Position numbers and translations under genes: made by a program. Positions 54,122-62,547 of a stretch of 62,928 nt of DNA are shown in pieces. Source of the stretch: an uncultured bacterium (GTDB lineage Bacteria; Myxococcota_A; UBA796; CAJQPC01); NCBI GenBank assembly GCA_905480105.1, contig CAJQPC010000039.1:1-62928 (forward strand), in the 5' to 3' direction. Position 1 is the first letter of the stretch. Each line of letters starts with the position of its first letter. The notes under the pieces are model-generated. The model searched no databases, was not told the origin of the DNA, and saw nothing but the letters and a program-made list of their open reading frames with translations.

Positions 54122-55066
54122 CTACATCGACGCCAAATCTCCACGGTGGCTGCTGTCGATCAAGGTCCCGTCACAGCCCCAAGTGGTCCAGGTTCCCACG
54201 GCCTGTCCATCTCGGTACTGACCTTGGCTGGAGGGCGTGCCGCCCTGACACCATGCGCTCCACGCACCTTCAGGCTGACCGCCACTGTAAGCGCCCATGC
54301 GTCGGATGCTCCCGTCGGCGTAGCGGGAGATTGTAGGCCCATGACGGGTTCCAGAAGCGGTCTGGCACACCTCCAAGCTCCCAGTGTTCAGCTCGGTGCG
54401 CACGGCGTGAGTGAACTCCGGGCAGTCCAGCTCGCCCAGGTCAGCGGCGATGGGTCCCTGGGCCCAGATCAACTCGCCTTGCGCCCACTTTTCATGAGAG
54501 ATGCTGCCGCTGCGGTCGGTCCAGATCCACTCACCGTCACGCTCGCCATGGGCCCAAGAGCCTGCGTGGGCCAAGGTGCCATCCTCCCGCCACTTCAGCT
54601 CGGAGCCATGGCGCGAACCGTTTGCAAAGTGCACCTGCTCCTGAGGACTGCCGTCGGCGCGGAACCAGGTGGCCCTCCCGTGTCGGTGGCCGCCCTCAAA
54701 GCGCAGGCTGGAGCGCAGTGTGCCCCGCGTGTTGAATTCCCAGCGGGCAGCCAGTTCACCGGGGGCGGCGTACTCTTCTTCCCACTCAGTGACCCCGTCG
54801 GAGGCGAGCGCACGCCAAGCACCAGCCTTCTCTCCTCGCTCGTAGTGGCCCTCGAGCGCGAGTTCGCCGGAGGGTTGAAAGCTGCGCCAAGGACCGTGCA
54901 AGGTGCCATCGGCCAGAACGCAGGTCTCAACATCCCGACTGGGCGAGAAGAAACGGCTCTGCTCGGGGCAGCGAAGGTTGACCAGGTCAGGGCTATCAAC
55001 GGCGGTGATGGGGGCCGGAAGCTGGGGACCGGAGCATGCGGAGAGAAGTGCGAGGAGTGAGAGCAT
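54122..55066 (-). CDS. MORN-repeat lipoprotein (YwqK-like)
   Basis: A 314-residue lipoprotein; MLSLLALLSAC is the only available start. The body is a run of MORN-type beta-hairpins (DGTLHGPWRSFQPSGELALE, then GHRHGRATWFRADGSP, GSRHGSELKWREDGTL and similar) in two blocks divided by a Cys-bearing stretch near residue 215. Similar proteins are often labelled YwqK-family antitoxins, but nothing here indicates a toxin partner. A structural or adhesive surface role is more likely. Confidence 0.8.
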   Translation of the reverse strand: MLSLLALLSACSGPQLPAPITAVDSPDLVNLRCPEQSRFFSPSRDVETCVLADGTLHGPWRSFQPSGELALEGHYERGEKAGAWRALASDGVTEWEEEYAAPGELAARWEFNTRGTLRSSLRFEGGHRHGRATWFRADGSPQEQVHFANGSRHGSELKWREDGTLAHAGSWAHGERDGEWIWTDRSGSISHEKWAQGELIWAQGPIAADLGELDCPEFTHAVRTELNTGSLEVCQTASGTRHGPTISRYADGSIRRMGAYSGGQPEGAWSAWCQGGTPSSQGQYRDGQAVGTWTTWGCDGTLIDSSHRGDLASM

Positions 55067-55218
55067 CTTGGCGTCCTGTTCTGATGACAGGGATGATTGC
55101 CAGATGCGTGCCAGCTTGATCTCGTTTGCAACAATACTTTAGTTTCGGGTGTTTACCTGTTTCAGTGGCTCGGTGTGCACGAGGCCGTTTCTCTATTGAA
55201 GTAGAATTAATCTACAAA

Positions 55219-56238
55219 TCAGAGCTTGGCCCAGTCCCACTCGCGCACCGCGTCGACCATGGCGTGTACGCCGTCGATCGGGGTGGTGGGTCCGACACCG
55301 TGACCCAGGTTGAAGATGTGTCCGGTGGGGCCGGCCTGTTGGATGATCTTGCGCACCTTGGCGCGGATCAGCTCGGGGGGGCCTTGCAGCGCGCCGGGGT
55401 CCAGGTTGCCCATCACGGGGGTGTCGCCCAGGATGTGTCGGGCCCGCAGCATGTCGGTGCGCCAGTCGATCGCGAAGGCATCCGCGCCGGTCTCCTTGAG
55501 CCAGGGCAGGAAAGGGCTGGAGTCCTTGGTGAAGTACAGGCGGGGTGCCCCGGTGACACCGGCCAATGCCCTGCGTGCGGCGGGCAGGGCAAAGCGCCGA
55601 AAGGCGGTGGGGTCTAATGCGCCGGCCCAGGTGTCGAAGAGCTGCACAGCGGCACAGCCCGCGTCGATCTGTGCCTGGAGGTAGAGGGCGCAGATGTCTG
55701 CGAGGCGGTTCAGCAAGTCCTGGAATGCGACCGGGTGCTGCCACATGAATCGCTTGACTTGGAGAAAGTCCCTGGAGCCTGCCCCTTCGATCATGTACGC
55801 GGCCAGGGTGAAGGGGGCACCAGCAAAGCCGAACAGGGGCACGTCGATCTGCTCGGTCAGGATCTGGATGGTGTCCAAGACGTGGGGCATGTCTTGGGCG
55901 ACGGTGGGCATTTTTAGGCGCTTTAGGTCGGCCGGGTCACGGATGGGGTCGTGGAAGACTGGGCCTTTGCCCTTGATGAACTCCAGGTCCATGCCCATTG
56001 CCGCGGGGGGCACCAGAATGTCGTTGAACACGATGCTGGCGTCGAGCTTGAAGCGCCGAAGCGGCTGCAAGGTGACTTCTGCTGCATCTTTGGGGGAGCG
56101 GCAGAGCGCCAAAAATCCAGGCAATGAGTTCCGCACCGTGTGGTACTCGGGCAGGTACCGGCCCGCCTGGCGCATGTACCAGACGGGGGGACGGGAGATG
56201 GGCTCGGAGCGGAGGGCGCGTAGCAGCAGATCGTTCAT
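55219..56238 (-). CDS. hemE: Uroporphyrinogen decarboxylase
   Basis: A 339-residue enzyme with the family N-terminal signature RPPVWYMRQAGRYLPEY (Arg and Asp/Tyr contacts), FNDILVPPAAMG, FAGAPFTLAAYMIEG (second signature) and the late GNLDPGAL and NLGHGV. It decarboxylates the four acetate side chains of uroporphyrinogen III to coproporphyrinogen III. Length and motifs are normal. Monocistronic in appearance. A short palindrome GTAGATTAATTCTAC just past its stop on the minus strand may aid termination. Confidence 0.96.
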   Translation of the reverse strand: MNDLLLRALRSEPISRPPVWYMRQAGRYLPEYHTVRNSLPGFLALCRSPKDAAEVTLQPLRRFKLDASIVFNDILVPPAAMGMDLEFIKGKGPVFHDPIRDPADLKRLKMPTVAQDMPHVLDTIQILTEQIDVPLFGFAGAPFTLAAYMIEGAGSRDFLQVKRFMWQHPVAFQDLLNRLADICALYLQAQIDAGCAAVQLFDTWAGALDPTAFRRFALPAARRALAGVTGAPRLYFTKDSSPFLPWLKETGADAFAIDWRTDMLRARHILGDTPVMGNLDPGALQGPPELIRAKVRKIIQQAGPTGHIFNLGHGVGPTTPIDGVHAMVDAVREWDWAKL

Positions 56239-56515
56239 GGTGTCCTTGGGCGTCGCCTATATCCCGTGAGGTGCGCCGAAGGTGCAGTCTCAGGGAGTTG
56301 GGAGAGCGCTCGGGGGTTCACGGGCCCCCTTCGAATCAAAGGTTCTGTTTAAAGCTTGCGGGATAATGCCGAAGCCTTGGGCTCGTGGATCGAGTGTGGA
56401 ACTGGATCTTCGAGTGTGGAGGAGATTGAGTACAAGAAGTTGACCCCCTGTGCTCGCATGTGCGGCGAAGTGATGGCATCGTTAGTGCCTATCCGAACCG
56501 ACCCCGAGGAAAATC

Positions 56516-57373
56516 ATGCGGAAGTCTTTGCTCTCGACCTCTACCCTTATTCTTGGCCTTGCTGTGCTTTCGGGCTGTGACAGCGATGGGGACGGACTGT
56601 CCAACGAGGAGGAAGCGGCGCTGGGGACGAACCCAGACGAAGTGGACACCGATGGGGATGGCCTCCGCGATCTGAAAGAGACCACCTTGGGCACCGACCC
56701 GTTGGTTGCAGATTCGGACGGCGACGGCCTGCTGGATGGGGAAGAGGTCAAGGAGTACGGCACCGACCCTCTCCTGGCGGACATGGACCGGGACGGCTTC
56801 TCGGATGGAGAAGAGATCGCGGCAGGTAGTGATCCCGCTGTCGAGTTCTCGTGGCCCTTTGGCACGGGTGTGTGGCCAGACTTTAGCTGGAAGGCTGAAG
56901 GTGTCTCGGGCACCGGATGGGACAGCGGTGACGTGATTGAAAACCTCACGCTGGCCGATTCCTACGGCAACTCCTTCGATCTCTATCAGTTCTATGGCTA
57001 CTCGGTCCTGATCGACTTCTCTGCTGGATGGTGCGGCCCGTGCCAAGACGTGGCCGAAGGTGCGCAGGAGATGTGGGTCGAGGAGCGGGAGGACGGCTTC
57101 TTGATCGTCCACATCATGAGCGGCGACTGGAACAGTAGCAACGTGGACGTTGGCTTTCTCAGCGAGTGGGAGGCAGAGTACGACTTAGAGTTCCCAGTCA
57201 CGATGGAAGATGGCACCAATGCCTACGGCGAATTGGCAGCGAACTTCAACCAGGGCGGGTACATCCCTTTCATGGTTCTGATTGGCCCGGACTTCGTCAT
57301 TGACTCCGGGTACGTCGGCGGGGGCCAAGAAGAAGCGGCCCTGGAGCGTGCCAAGGTGCTGATGGGCCAGTAG
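56516..57373 (+). CDS. Lipoprotein with TSP3 repeats fused to a thioredoxin-like (TlpA) domain
   Basis: A 285-residue protein: charged signal ending VLSGC (lipid Cys21), directly followed by four TSP3 calcium repeats (about 22-110: [19 protein letters not shown] and so on), then a TlpA/redoxin domain with active site WCGPC (172-176) and cis-Pro region GYIPFMVLI. Thioredoxin-fold lipoproteins in the envelope reduce disulfides, for example apocytochrome c before haem attachment. The calcium stalk in front would hold the domain away from the membrane; inference. An excellent intrinsic terminator follows. Confidence 0.9.
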   Translation: MRKSLLSTSTLILGLAVLSGCDSDGDGLSNEEEAALGTNPDEVDTDGDGLRDLKETTLGTDPLVADSDGDGLLDGEEVKEYGTDPLLADMDRDGFSDGEEIAAGSDPAVEFSWPFGTGVWPDFSWKAEGVSGTGWDSGDVIENLTLADSYGNSFDLYQFYGYSVLIDFSAGWCGPCQDVAEGAQEMWVEEREDGFLIVHIMSGDWNSSNVDVGFLSEWEAEYDLEFPVTMEDGTNAYGELAANFNQGGYIPFMVLIGPDFVIDSGYVGGGQEEAALERAKVLMGQ

Positions 57374-57396
57374 ATTCTGGCACTTGAAACAATGAG

Positions 57397-57430
57397 AACG
57401 CCCGGTGGTCGATTGACTCCGGGCGTTTTT
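57397..57430 (+). terminator. Rho-independent terminator after the TSP3-thioredoxin gene
   Basis: AACGCCCGG (57397-57405) pairs perfectly with CCGGGCGTT (57419-57427) around a 13-nt loop, followed by TTTTT (57426-57430). It lies 24 nt past the stop codon. Confidence 0.88.
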
Positions 57431-57521
57431 GCCTCTGGGTTGAGAAGGATCGAGCCGGAGTGTTGGCCGGTTGCAAGGCTAAACTCCGAAGGAGTCTGCG
57501 CGGGTGTAGCGCCATTCTTAC

Positions 57522-57602
57522 GATCATAATGATCTGATGGCGTCTATACTAGCGCCCAAGCCAAGTCATAGGGAGACCTATGGTTTGGCGCTTGTTGGGC
57601 GC
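57522..57602 (+). promoter_or_regulatory. Operator-like palindrome, -10 element and large leader hairpin before the NifU-domain gene
   Basis: GATCATAATGATC (57522-57534) is a perfect palindrome with one central base, 10 nt before TATACT (57545-57550), a good -10. Right after comes a two-tier hairpin: outer GCGCCCAA/TTGGGCGC (57552-57559 with 57595-57602) and inner GCCAAGTCATAGG/CCTATGGTTTGGC (57560-57572 with 57577-57589, GAGA loop). The gene starts at 57698, so the structure would lie in an approximately 140-nt 5' leader. It matches no riboswitch I know. Confidence 0.5.
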
Positions 57603-57697
57603 GCCCATGCGCCTTTCCGGTAGTTTTGCCGCATTCTTTGACGACGCGACGTCTATGTTCAAATAGGTATGCCGCAGCCATCACCATTGGAGGCCCT

Positions 57698-58324
57698 GTG
57701 ATTCGTTCATTCATCAAGCGCATCATCGGGCGCGACGACGCGCCTCCCGCCCCCAAAGCGGACTACCCCTTCCAGTACGACACGAAGAAGGCCACCGCGC
57801 CGGTGCCGGTGCCGGTGGCGGAGGTGCCCAAGCCGGTGCTGGTCCCCGAGCCCGTGCAGGCCGCGCCTGAGCCGGCTCCCGAGCCCGAGCCCGAGGTCAT
57901 CGCCGAGCCGGTTGCCGTCGCCGAGCCCGTCGTGGTCGCAGAGCCCGTCGACTACAGCGCCTGGACCGTCAAGCAGCTGCGCGCAGAGTTGGACTCCCAG
58001 GGCGTCAAGCTGGCCTCGCGTGTGCGCAAGGCGGAGCTGATTGAGATGATGGAAGGGCTCGCGGAGCCCACCGACGATGTCCAGGCGGGACCCGCGCTGG
58101 ACCCCGTGGTCATCCAGGAGTTGCTGGACGACATGGTGCGCCCTGCGCTTCAGTCTGACGGCGGGGACATTAGCCTCGTCAAGGTAGACGGCATGGACAT
58201 TCATGTCCGCCTGGTCGGCGCCTGCTCCACTTGTCCCAGTTCGATTATGACGATGAAGATGGGGGTCGAGGCACTCTTCCGCGAGGAATTCGAGGGCTTT
58301 GGAGAGCTGATTCAGGTTGATTGA
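57698..58324 (+). CDS. NifU C-terminal-domain protein with SAP-like domain
   Basis: A 208-residue protein from GTG 57698, fixed by GGAGG just upstream. N-terminal 25 residues basic (VIRSFIKRIIGRDD); residues about 40-85 are a Pro/Val/Glu linker (PEPAPEPEPEV); residues about 88-118 look like a SAP or Rho-N-type domain (WTVKQLRAELDSQGVKLASR); residues about 130-208 are a NifU domain with DMVRPALQSDGGDISLV and the cluster-binding CSTC. NifU domains carry and deliver Fe-S clusters. SAP domains usually bind nucleic acid, so this combination is unusual. Confidence 0.85.
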   Translation: MIRSFIKRIIGRDDAPPAPKADYPFQYDTKKATAPVPVPVAEVPKPVLVPEPVQAAPEPAPEPEPEVIAEPVAVAEPVVVAEPVDYSAWTVKQLRAELDSQGVKLASRVRKAELIEMMEGLAEPTDDVQAGPALDPVVIQELLDDMVRPALQSDGGDISLVKVDGMDIHVRLVGACSTCPSSIMTMKMGVEALFREEFEGFGELIQVD

Positions 58325-58501
58325 GCTTGCAGCCCCGCTTGCATCCGCAGAAACGCAGATCTGTTTTTGGGAGAGTCCTGAGCTGTTGGGACCCTGCGCG
58401 GAAGCGTAGCAGGCACAGTGCAGCGTTGCTCAAGGGCTGTCTTCCGTGTGGTCGCATTCTCTCAACCATGCGCCCACGATGGTTGGCGGTAGACTGCTGC
58501 G

Positions 58502-59746
58502 ATGCGCGCAACGCCCCGAAGCATTCTACCAACCGATCGACCCGAGCCGGTGTACGCCGTCTGGGAACTCACCCTCCGGTGTGACCACGCCTGTTCACAC
58601 TGTGGCTCCAGGGCAGCGGTGGCCCGGCCAGATGAACTCACCTTCGACGAGATCCTGGACACGGCAGCCCAGCTCATCCGTCTTGGCACCCGCGAGGTCA
58701 CGCTGATCGGCGGCGAGGCATACCTGCACCCCAACTTGGTCGACGTCGTACGCTTCCTGAGCACCGGCGGGATTCGGGTCACCATGCAGACCGGCGGGCG
58801 CGGATTCACCTTGGCCATGGCCAAGGAACTCAAGGCTGCCGGAATGTCGGCCATCGGAGTGAGTGTGGACGGGCCGCCCGATGCCCACAATACGCTTCGA
58901 AATGCACCAGGCTCGCAGCAAGCGGCACTCCAGGCCCTGGACAACGCCCGCCAAGCCGGACTGATCATCACCGCGAACTCCCAGGTCAACGAGCTCAATG
59001 CTGGCCTGCTCAAGGAGACTGCAGCTGTGCTCAAGGAGCACGGGGTCCGGATTTGGCGTTGCCAAATGACGGTGCCCATGGGGCGAGCAGCCGACCGGCC
59101 CGAGTGGATCTTGCGGCCCTGGCGCATGCTTCAAGTCATCGACACCCTGGCGGAAATCCAGGTGTACTACGCCGAGCAGGCCAATGCCGCAGGCCAAAAA
59201 TCCAATGAGATGTTCAACGTTCTCATCTCCAACAACCTGGGCTACTACGGCCCCCACGAGGTGCTACTGCGCTCCAATCCTGGTGGCAACGCCCGTTGGT
59301 GGCAGGGCTGTCAAGCGGGCACCTTTACCCTGGGCATTGAGTCCGACGGCACCATCAAAGCCTGCCCAAGCTTGCCCACCGCGCCCTACGTGGGCGGCAA
59401 TGTGAGGGACCTAAGCATCGAGGAGATCTGGGAGAACGCGCCGGAATTGCAGTTTGTACGCTCCCGCACGACCCAAGAGCTCTGGGGTTTCTGCAAGAGC
59501 TGTGAGTACGCTGAGACGTGTATGGCGGGGTGCAGCTTCACCACTCACTGCACCCTGGGCAAGCGTGGAAACAATCCCTTCTGCTACCACCGTGCCCACA
59601 CCCTCAAGCAGCAGGGCAAACGGGAGACCATCGTGCGGGTGGAGAGAGCCGCGGGGGACCCCTACGACTTTGGGCGCTTTGAGATCCGAGAAGAGGCCTG
59701 GGTGGACCCAGCCGAGCCAGTCGACCGGAAACAGGCCGACACTTAG
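58502..59746 (+). CDS. Radical SAM/SPASM domain enzyme
   Basis: A 414-residue protein. The radical SAM cluster motif is CDHACSHC (Cys27, 31, 34), followed by GGEAYLHP and VSVDGPPDAHN. The C-terminal SPASM region has cysteines in ACPSLP, CKSCEYAETCMAGC, HC and NPFCYH, enough for one or two auxiliary clusters. SPASM enzymes mostly modify peptides or act as thiol-based maturases. No obvious short precursor peptide gene flanks it; a NifU-domain gene lies about 180 nt upstream and could supply clusters. The 3' end overlaps the convergent tonB gene by 4 nt. Confidence 0.88.
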   Translation: MRATPRSILPTDRPEPVYAVWELTLRCDHACSHCGSRAAVARPDELTFDEILDTAAQLIRLGTREVTLIGGEAYLHPNLVDVVRFLSTGGIRVTMQTGGRGFTLAMAKELKAAGMSAIGVSVDGPPDAHNTLRNAPGSQQAALQALDNARQAGLIITANSQVNELNAGLLKETAAVLKEHGVRIWRCQMTVPMGRAADRPEWILRPWRMLQVIDTLAEIQVYYAEQANAAGQKSNEMFNVLISNNLGYYGPHEVLLRSNPGGNARWWQGCQAGTFTLGIESDGTIKACPSLPTAPYVGGNVRDLSIEEIWENAPELQFVRSRTTQELWGFCKSCEYAETCMAGCSFTTHCTLGKRGNNPFCYHRAHTLKQQGKRETIVRVERAAGDPYDFGRFEIREEAWVDPAEPVDRKQADT

Positions 59747-60483
59747 TCCAACCGAAACTCCAACCTCAGTACAAAGCTCGCCGCATGCTTGGCTCCGGAG
59801 CTGTCTTTGTAGGTGTAGAAAGTCCATTTCTGCGCTGCCGTAAGCGCCGCAGTCTGAAAAGCCGTCGGACAGCTCACCACCTTCACCGAGCTAACCCGGC
59901 CCTTGGCGTCCACTTGAAAGCGCAGGCTACAGCTTCCCTCCAGTCCCAGCTCCTTGGCCGCTGCGGGGTAGACCGGAGCCACCTGCCGCCGGGCCCTGAC
60001 CTGACTGGCCGGCACCGTCTTCACGCCTCTACCGCCAGGCTCCGTCGACGTCCCTGTTCCACCGAGCTGCCCGCCCGGTTTGCCCAGGTTCGGGTCACCG
60101 CCCTCTACACCCAGCTTGTGACCCTCCGGGTCGCCGATGGGACCTGTCAGATCTGCCACGACCGGCGCAACTTGAGGCTCCGGGTCCGGGTCAAGCTCCG
60201 GATTCGGTTCAACCTGAGGCTCTGGCTCCGGCTCAACCTGAGGCTCCGGATCGGTCTCCTGTACAACGCCGTTCTCAACCCCTCTCGGAGGAGGCGGTGG
60301 GGCCATGTCGTCGAGCTCCGTGAACACCAGGCTCACGTGCTCTGCGTCCAGTTGTTCCACCAGCTGGCCCCCGCTCAGCAGCGAGAGCCCGGCTAAGCTG
60401 ACCAACCCAAGAAAGGACAGGATCGCAGCCCCCGCCTGTCGCCGGTGGTGGATGGTCCTGTCTTCTCGAATCGCCTGAAACAC
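59743..60483 (-). CDS. TonB-family energy-transducing protein
   Basis: A 246-residue protein: basic N-terminus, one membrane helix (about 20-40), a Pro/Glu linker made of PEPQVEPEPEPQVEPNPE-type repeats, a Gly-rich section and a C-terminal TonB domain (APVYPAAAKELGLEGSCSLR, FQTAALTAAQKWTF). TonB carries proton-motive energy from ExbB/ExbD to outer-membrane receptors; neither ExbBD nor a receptor is in the window. Two cysteines in the TonB domain are uncommon but occur in this variant family. Confidence 0.85.
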   Translation of the reverse strand: MFQAIREDRTIHHRRQAGAAILSFLGLVSLAGLSLLSGGQLVEQLDAEHVSLVFTELDDMAPPPPPRGVENGVVQETDPEPQVEPEPEPQVEPNPELDPDPEPQVAPVVADLTGPIGDPEGHKLGVEGGDPNLGKPGGQLGGTGTSTEPGGRGVKTVPASQVRARRQVAPVYPAAAKELGLEGSCSLRFQVDAKGRVSSVKVVSCPTAFQTAALTAAQKWTFYTYKDSSGAKHAASFVLRLEFRLD

Positions 60484-60591
60484 TGCAGCCTCCTGTCAGA
60501 AAGGCAACGCTGCTCAACCCCGTTGGCTTTCAGTGGAACTGAAGTCTCTTTCTGTTGGCCCAGGCAGCGCGTGTCCATCGGCCGAGAGACG

Positions 60592-61359
60592 CTACACCCC
60601 AATCTTCCCCGACTTGCGCCGCACCCACTCCAGGGCTCCAGGCGCCACCCGGTTCAGCCCCTCCAGGAGCCGCGCTCGTGCCCCCAAGACCCGGATCCTT
60701 GGACGCTCACTGGCCGCCTGCACGATGTAGGCGCCAACCTGCTCGGCGCTCATTAACTCCAGGCCCTCATGGTCCTCTTTGAAGGTCATGTACCCGGCGT
60801 TCACAAAGAAGGGCGTGTCCACTGCTGGCGGGCAGATCACGCTCACGTCCACCCCGGTGCCCAAGAGCTCGCAGCGCAGCGCTTCGGCCCATCCAATCAA
60901 GGCGTGCTTGGTCGCGCAATAGGCGCCGTGGCGGGGGTACGCGCGCAGGCCTGCTACCGAGCTCACCGGAAGAATCACACCGCTCTTGGCTTGGAGCATT
61001 GCGGGAAGCAGCTGCTGAGTGACCCGATGCGCCCCGAGTAGGTTCACATCCATAAGCTCAAGAATCTCCGCAGCCGAGGTCTCCAGAGTGCCCGCAAAGT
61101 GTCCCTGGCCAGCATTCAGCACCAGCACGTCCACTCTGCCATAGCGTTCCAGGACCGCTGCGCAGGCCGCCTGCACTGAGATCGGGTCGGTCACGTCCAT
61201 GGTCAAGGATAGATCTACGTGCTCTGCCAGCGCTGCCAGGCGCTCTTGATCCCGGCCCGTGCCCACGACCCGATCGCCGTGCGCGGAAAATGCCAGAGCC
61301 GTCTGGTATCCAATACCGGACGTTGCACCTGTAATCATGATCACACGTTGCTCACTCAC
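60592..61359 (-). CDS. Short-chain dehydrogenase/reductase
   Basis: A 255-residue SDR: TGATSGIG cofactor motif, TGRDQ after beta-2 (Arg suggests NADPH), LNAGQG in place of NNAG, catalytic Ser in LPVSSVAG and YCATK with Tyr/Lys. The C-terminal basic residues and the dehydrogenase/reductase-SDR-7-like pattern fit a membrane-associated retinol/lipid-type SDR, unproven. It lies 108 nt upstream of tonB in the same direction. Confidence 0.9.
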   Translation of the reverse strand: MSEQRVIMITGATSGIGYQTALAFSAHGDRVVGTGRDQERLAALAEHVDLSLTMDVTDPISVQAACAAVLERYGRVDVLVLNAGQGHFAGTLETSAAEILELMDVNLLGAHRVTQQLLPAMLQAKSGVILPVSSVAGLRAYPRHGAYCATKHALIGWAEALRCELLGTGVDVSVICPPAVDTPFFVNAGYMTFKEDHEGLELMSAEQVGAYIVQAASERPRIRVLGARARLLEGLNRVAPGALEWVRRKSGKIGV

Positions 61360-61450
61360 ATCAACCTCCAGTTCTGAATGGCCGCGGTGCGGTGTCTGTT
61401 AGACAGTCTGTTCTGGACACACATTCGTTTGCACCGACCCGAGAGAGCCT

Positions 61451-61714
61451 ATGCGCAGCTTCTTTATTGCCTCCTTTAGCCTGCTCGCCACCGCTGCGGC
61501 GTGCGTGCCAAGTTCAGTTTGCGATGAATACGTGGACTACATGTGCGACTGCCACCCGGAAGAGGACTGCGCGGAGCTGCGTACCATCCACCAAGACGCG
61601 GTGGGGGAGGAGCTGACCGACTGCAGCATCGCCTTGAATGAGCAGAAGGAAGCTGACGTGGTCAGCGAGAACGAGTGTGCCACAGATCAAGTCACCGATT
61701 CTGCGGCCAAATAG
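61451..61714 (+). CDS. Small Cys-rich secreted or lipid-anchored protein
   Basis: An 87-residue protein with a signal MRSFFIASFSLLATAAAC; the Cys at 18 could be lipidated (TAAAC). The mature part has six further cysteines (VCDEYVDYMCDCHPEEDCAE and others) and is acidic. No domain recognised. GAGAG lies before the ATG. Confidence 0.6.
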   Translation: MRSFFIASFSLLATAAACVPSSVCDEYVDYMCDCHPEEDCAELRTIHQDAVGEELTDCSIALNEQKEADVVSENECATDQVTDSAAK

Positions 61715-61747
61715 CTGATAAGCTTCGGGCCTTCCCCGGAGCTCTCC

Positions 61748-62515
61748 ATGCTGTTTTTGCTCGCTACCCTGATGGCCTGTGGCCCCTCCTTCAAGGATGT
61801 CCAGTCCCAGGACACCATCGAGGGCTACGAGGCTTTCATCGCCGCCGCTCCAAGTAGTCCAAGCGCTTTCACCGCTAAGCTGCGCTTGGAACAGCTTTAT
61901 TTAGAGCGTGCCGAGACCCAGGGTACCTTGGATGCCTACGACGCCTACATGGACAAGTACAGCGATGATCCGCAAGCCAAGCTGATGGAAAAGGCGAAAG
62001 AAGGCCGCGAGGCCTTTGCATACCAGTCGGCTGTAGACGCCAACACGGCCGCCGCTTGGCAGCTCTACTTGGACGAGTACCCCAAGGGTCAAAAGAAGTT
62101 CAAGCAGGAGGCCCGCCGTCGCTTGACTGTCTTGGAATACGTCGACAACCTGGAGATCGGCCCTGCTGAGATCGAAGGCACCAACATGGCCGAGGACCCC
62201 GATGGGCCCTTGGATGGCTTTATGATCCGTGCAGACATGAAGAACAACGGCGACAAGGACATCAAGTCACTGAACATCGCCATTGAGTACCTCGACGCCG
62301 AAGGCAAGGTCATCGAGACCGACAAGTGGCCTTGGGTGGCACCCCGGGCCCCGGGCAACATCCCGATCGAAGAGGAGTGGAAGGTGCCCGTCAAGTCCGG
62401 CGAGGAACGCGTCTACACCTACATGGACACCGCTCCCAACGCGCCCGGTTGGGCCAAGAAGGTGCGCTTGGTGCCCATTTCCATCTACTTCGTAGAAGAA
62501 GAAGCAGGAAAGTAG
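61748..62515 (+). CDS. Lipoprotein with TPR-like helical domain and FxLYD-like beta domain
   Basis: A 255-residue lipoprotein. MLFLLATLMAC is the first available start and follows GGAG by about 7 nt. Residues about 18-135 are helical repeats (YEAFIAAAPSSPSAFTAKLR, YDAYMDKYSDDPQAKLMEK, WQLYLDEYPKGQKKF) that look like degenerate TPR/YfiO-type units. The rest (FMIRADMKNNGDKDIKSLNI onward) is an Ig-like FxLYD-type domain. Possibly an envelope scaffold. It ends just before a strong inverted repeat. Confidence 0.75.
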   Translation: MLFLLATLMACGPSFKDVQSQDTIEGYEAFIAAAPSSPSAFTAKLRLEQLYLERAETQGTLDAYDAYMDKYSDDPQAKLMEKAKEGREAFAYQSAVDANTAAAWQLYLDEYPKGQKKFKQEARRRLTVLEYVDNLEIGPAEIEGTNMAEDPDGPLDGFMIRADMKNNGDKDIKSLNIAIEYLDAEGKVIETDKWPWVAPRAPGNIPIEEEWKVPVKSGEERVYTYMDTAPNAPGWAKKVRLVPISIYFVEEEAGK

Positions 62516-62518
62516 CTG

Positions 62519-62547
62519 AGCTGGGCCCCACTGATTTGGGCCCAGCT
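62519..62547. terminator. Perfect 10-bp hairpin after the TPR lipoprotein gene
   Basis: AGCTGGGCCC (62519-62528) and GGGCCCAGCT (62538-62547) form a perfect 10-bp stem with a 9-nt loop, starting 4 nt past the stop codon. There is no U-tract. It coincides with the likely signal-peptide codons of the next gene, so it may attenuate rather than end transcription. Confidence 0.45.

Noticed and set aside
54122..55066. Antitoxin of a toxin-antitoxin system
   Set aside because: The YwqK label comes from MORN repeats only; the gene encodes a lipoprotein and no toxin-like gene is adjacent.
55200..55214. Short palindrome GTAGAATTAATCTAC as an operator
   Set aside because: It lies just beyond the 3' end of hemE rather than before a gene, and is more likely part of a weak terminator.
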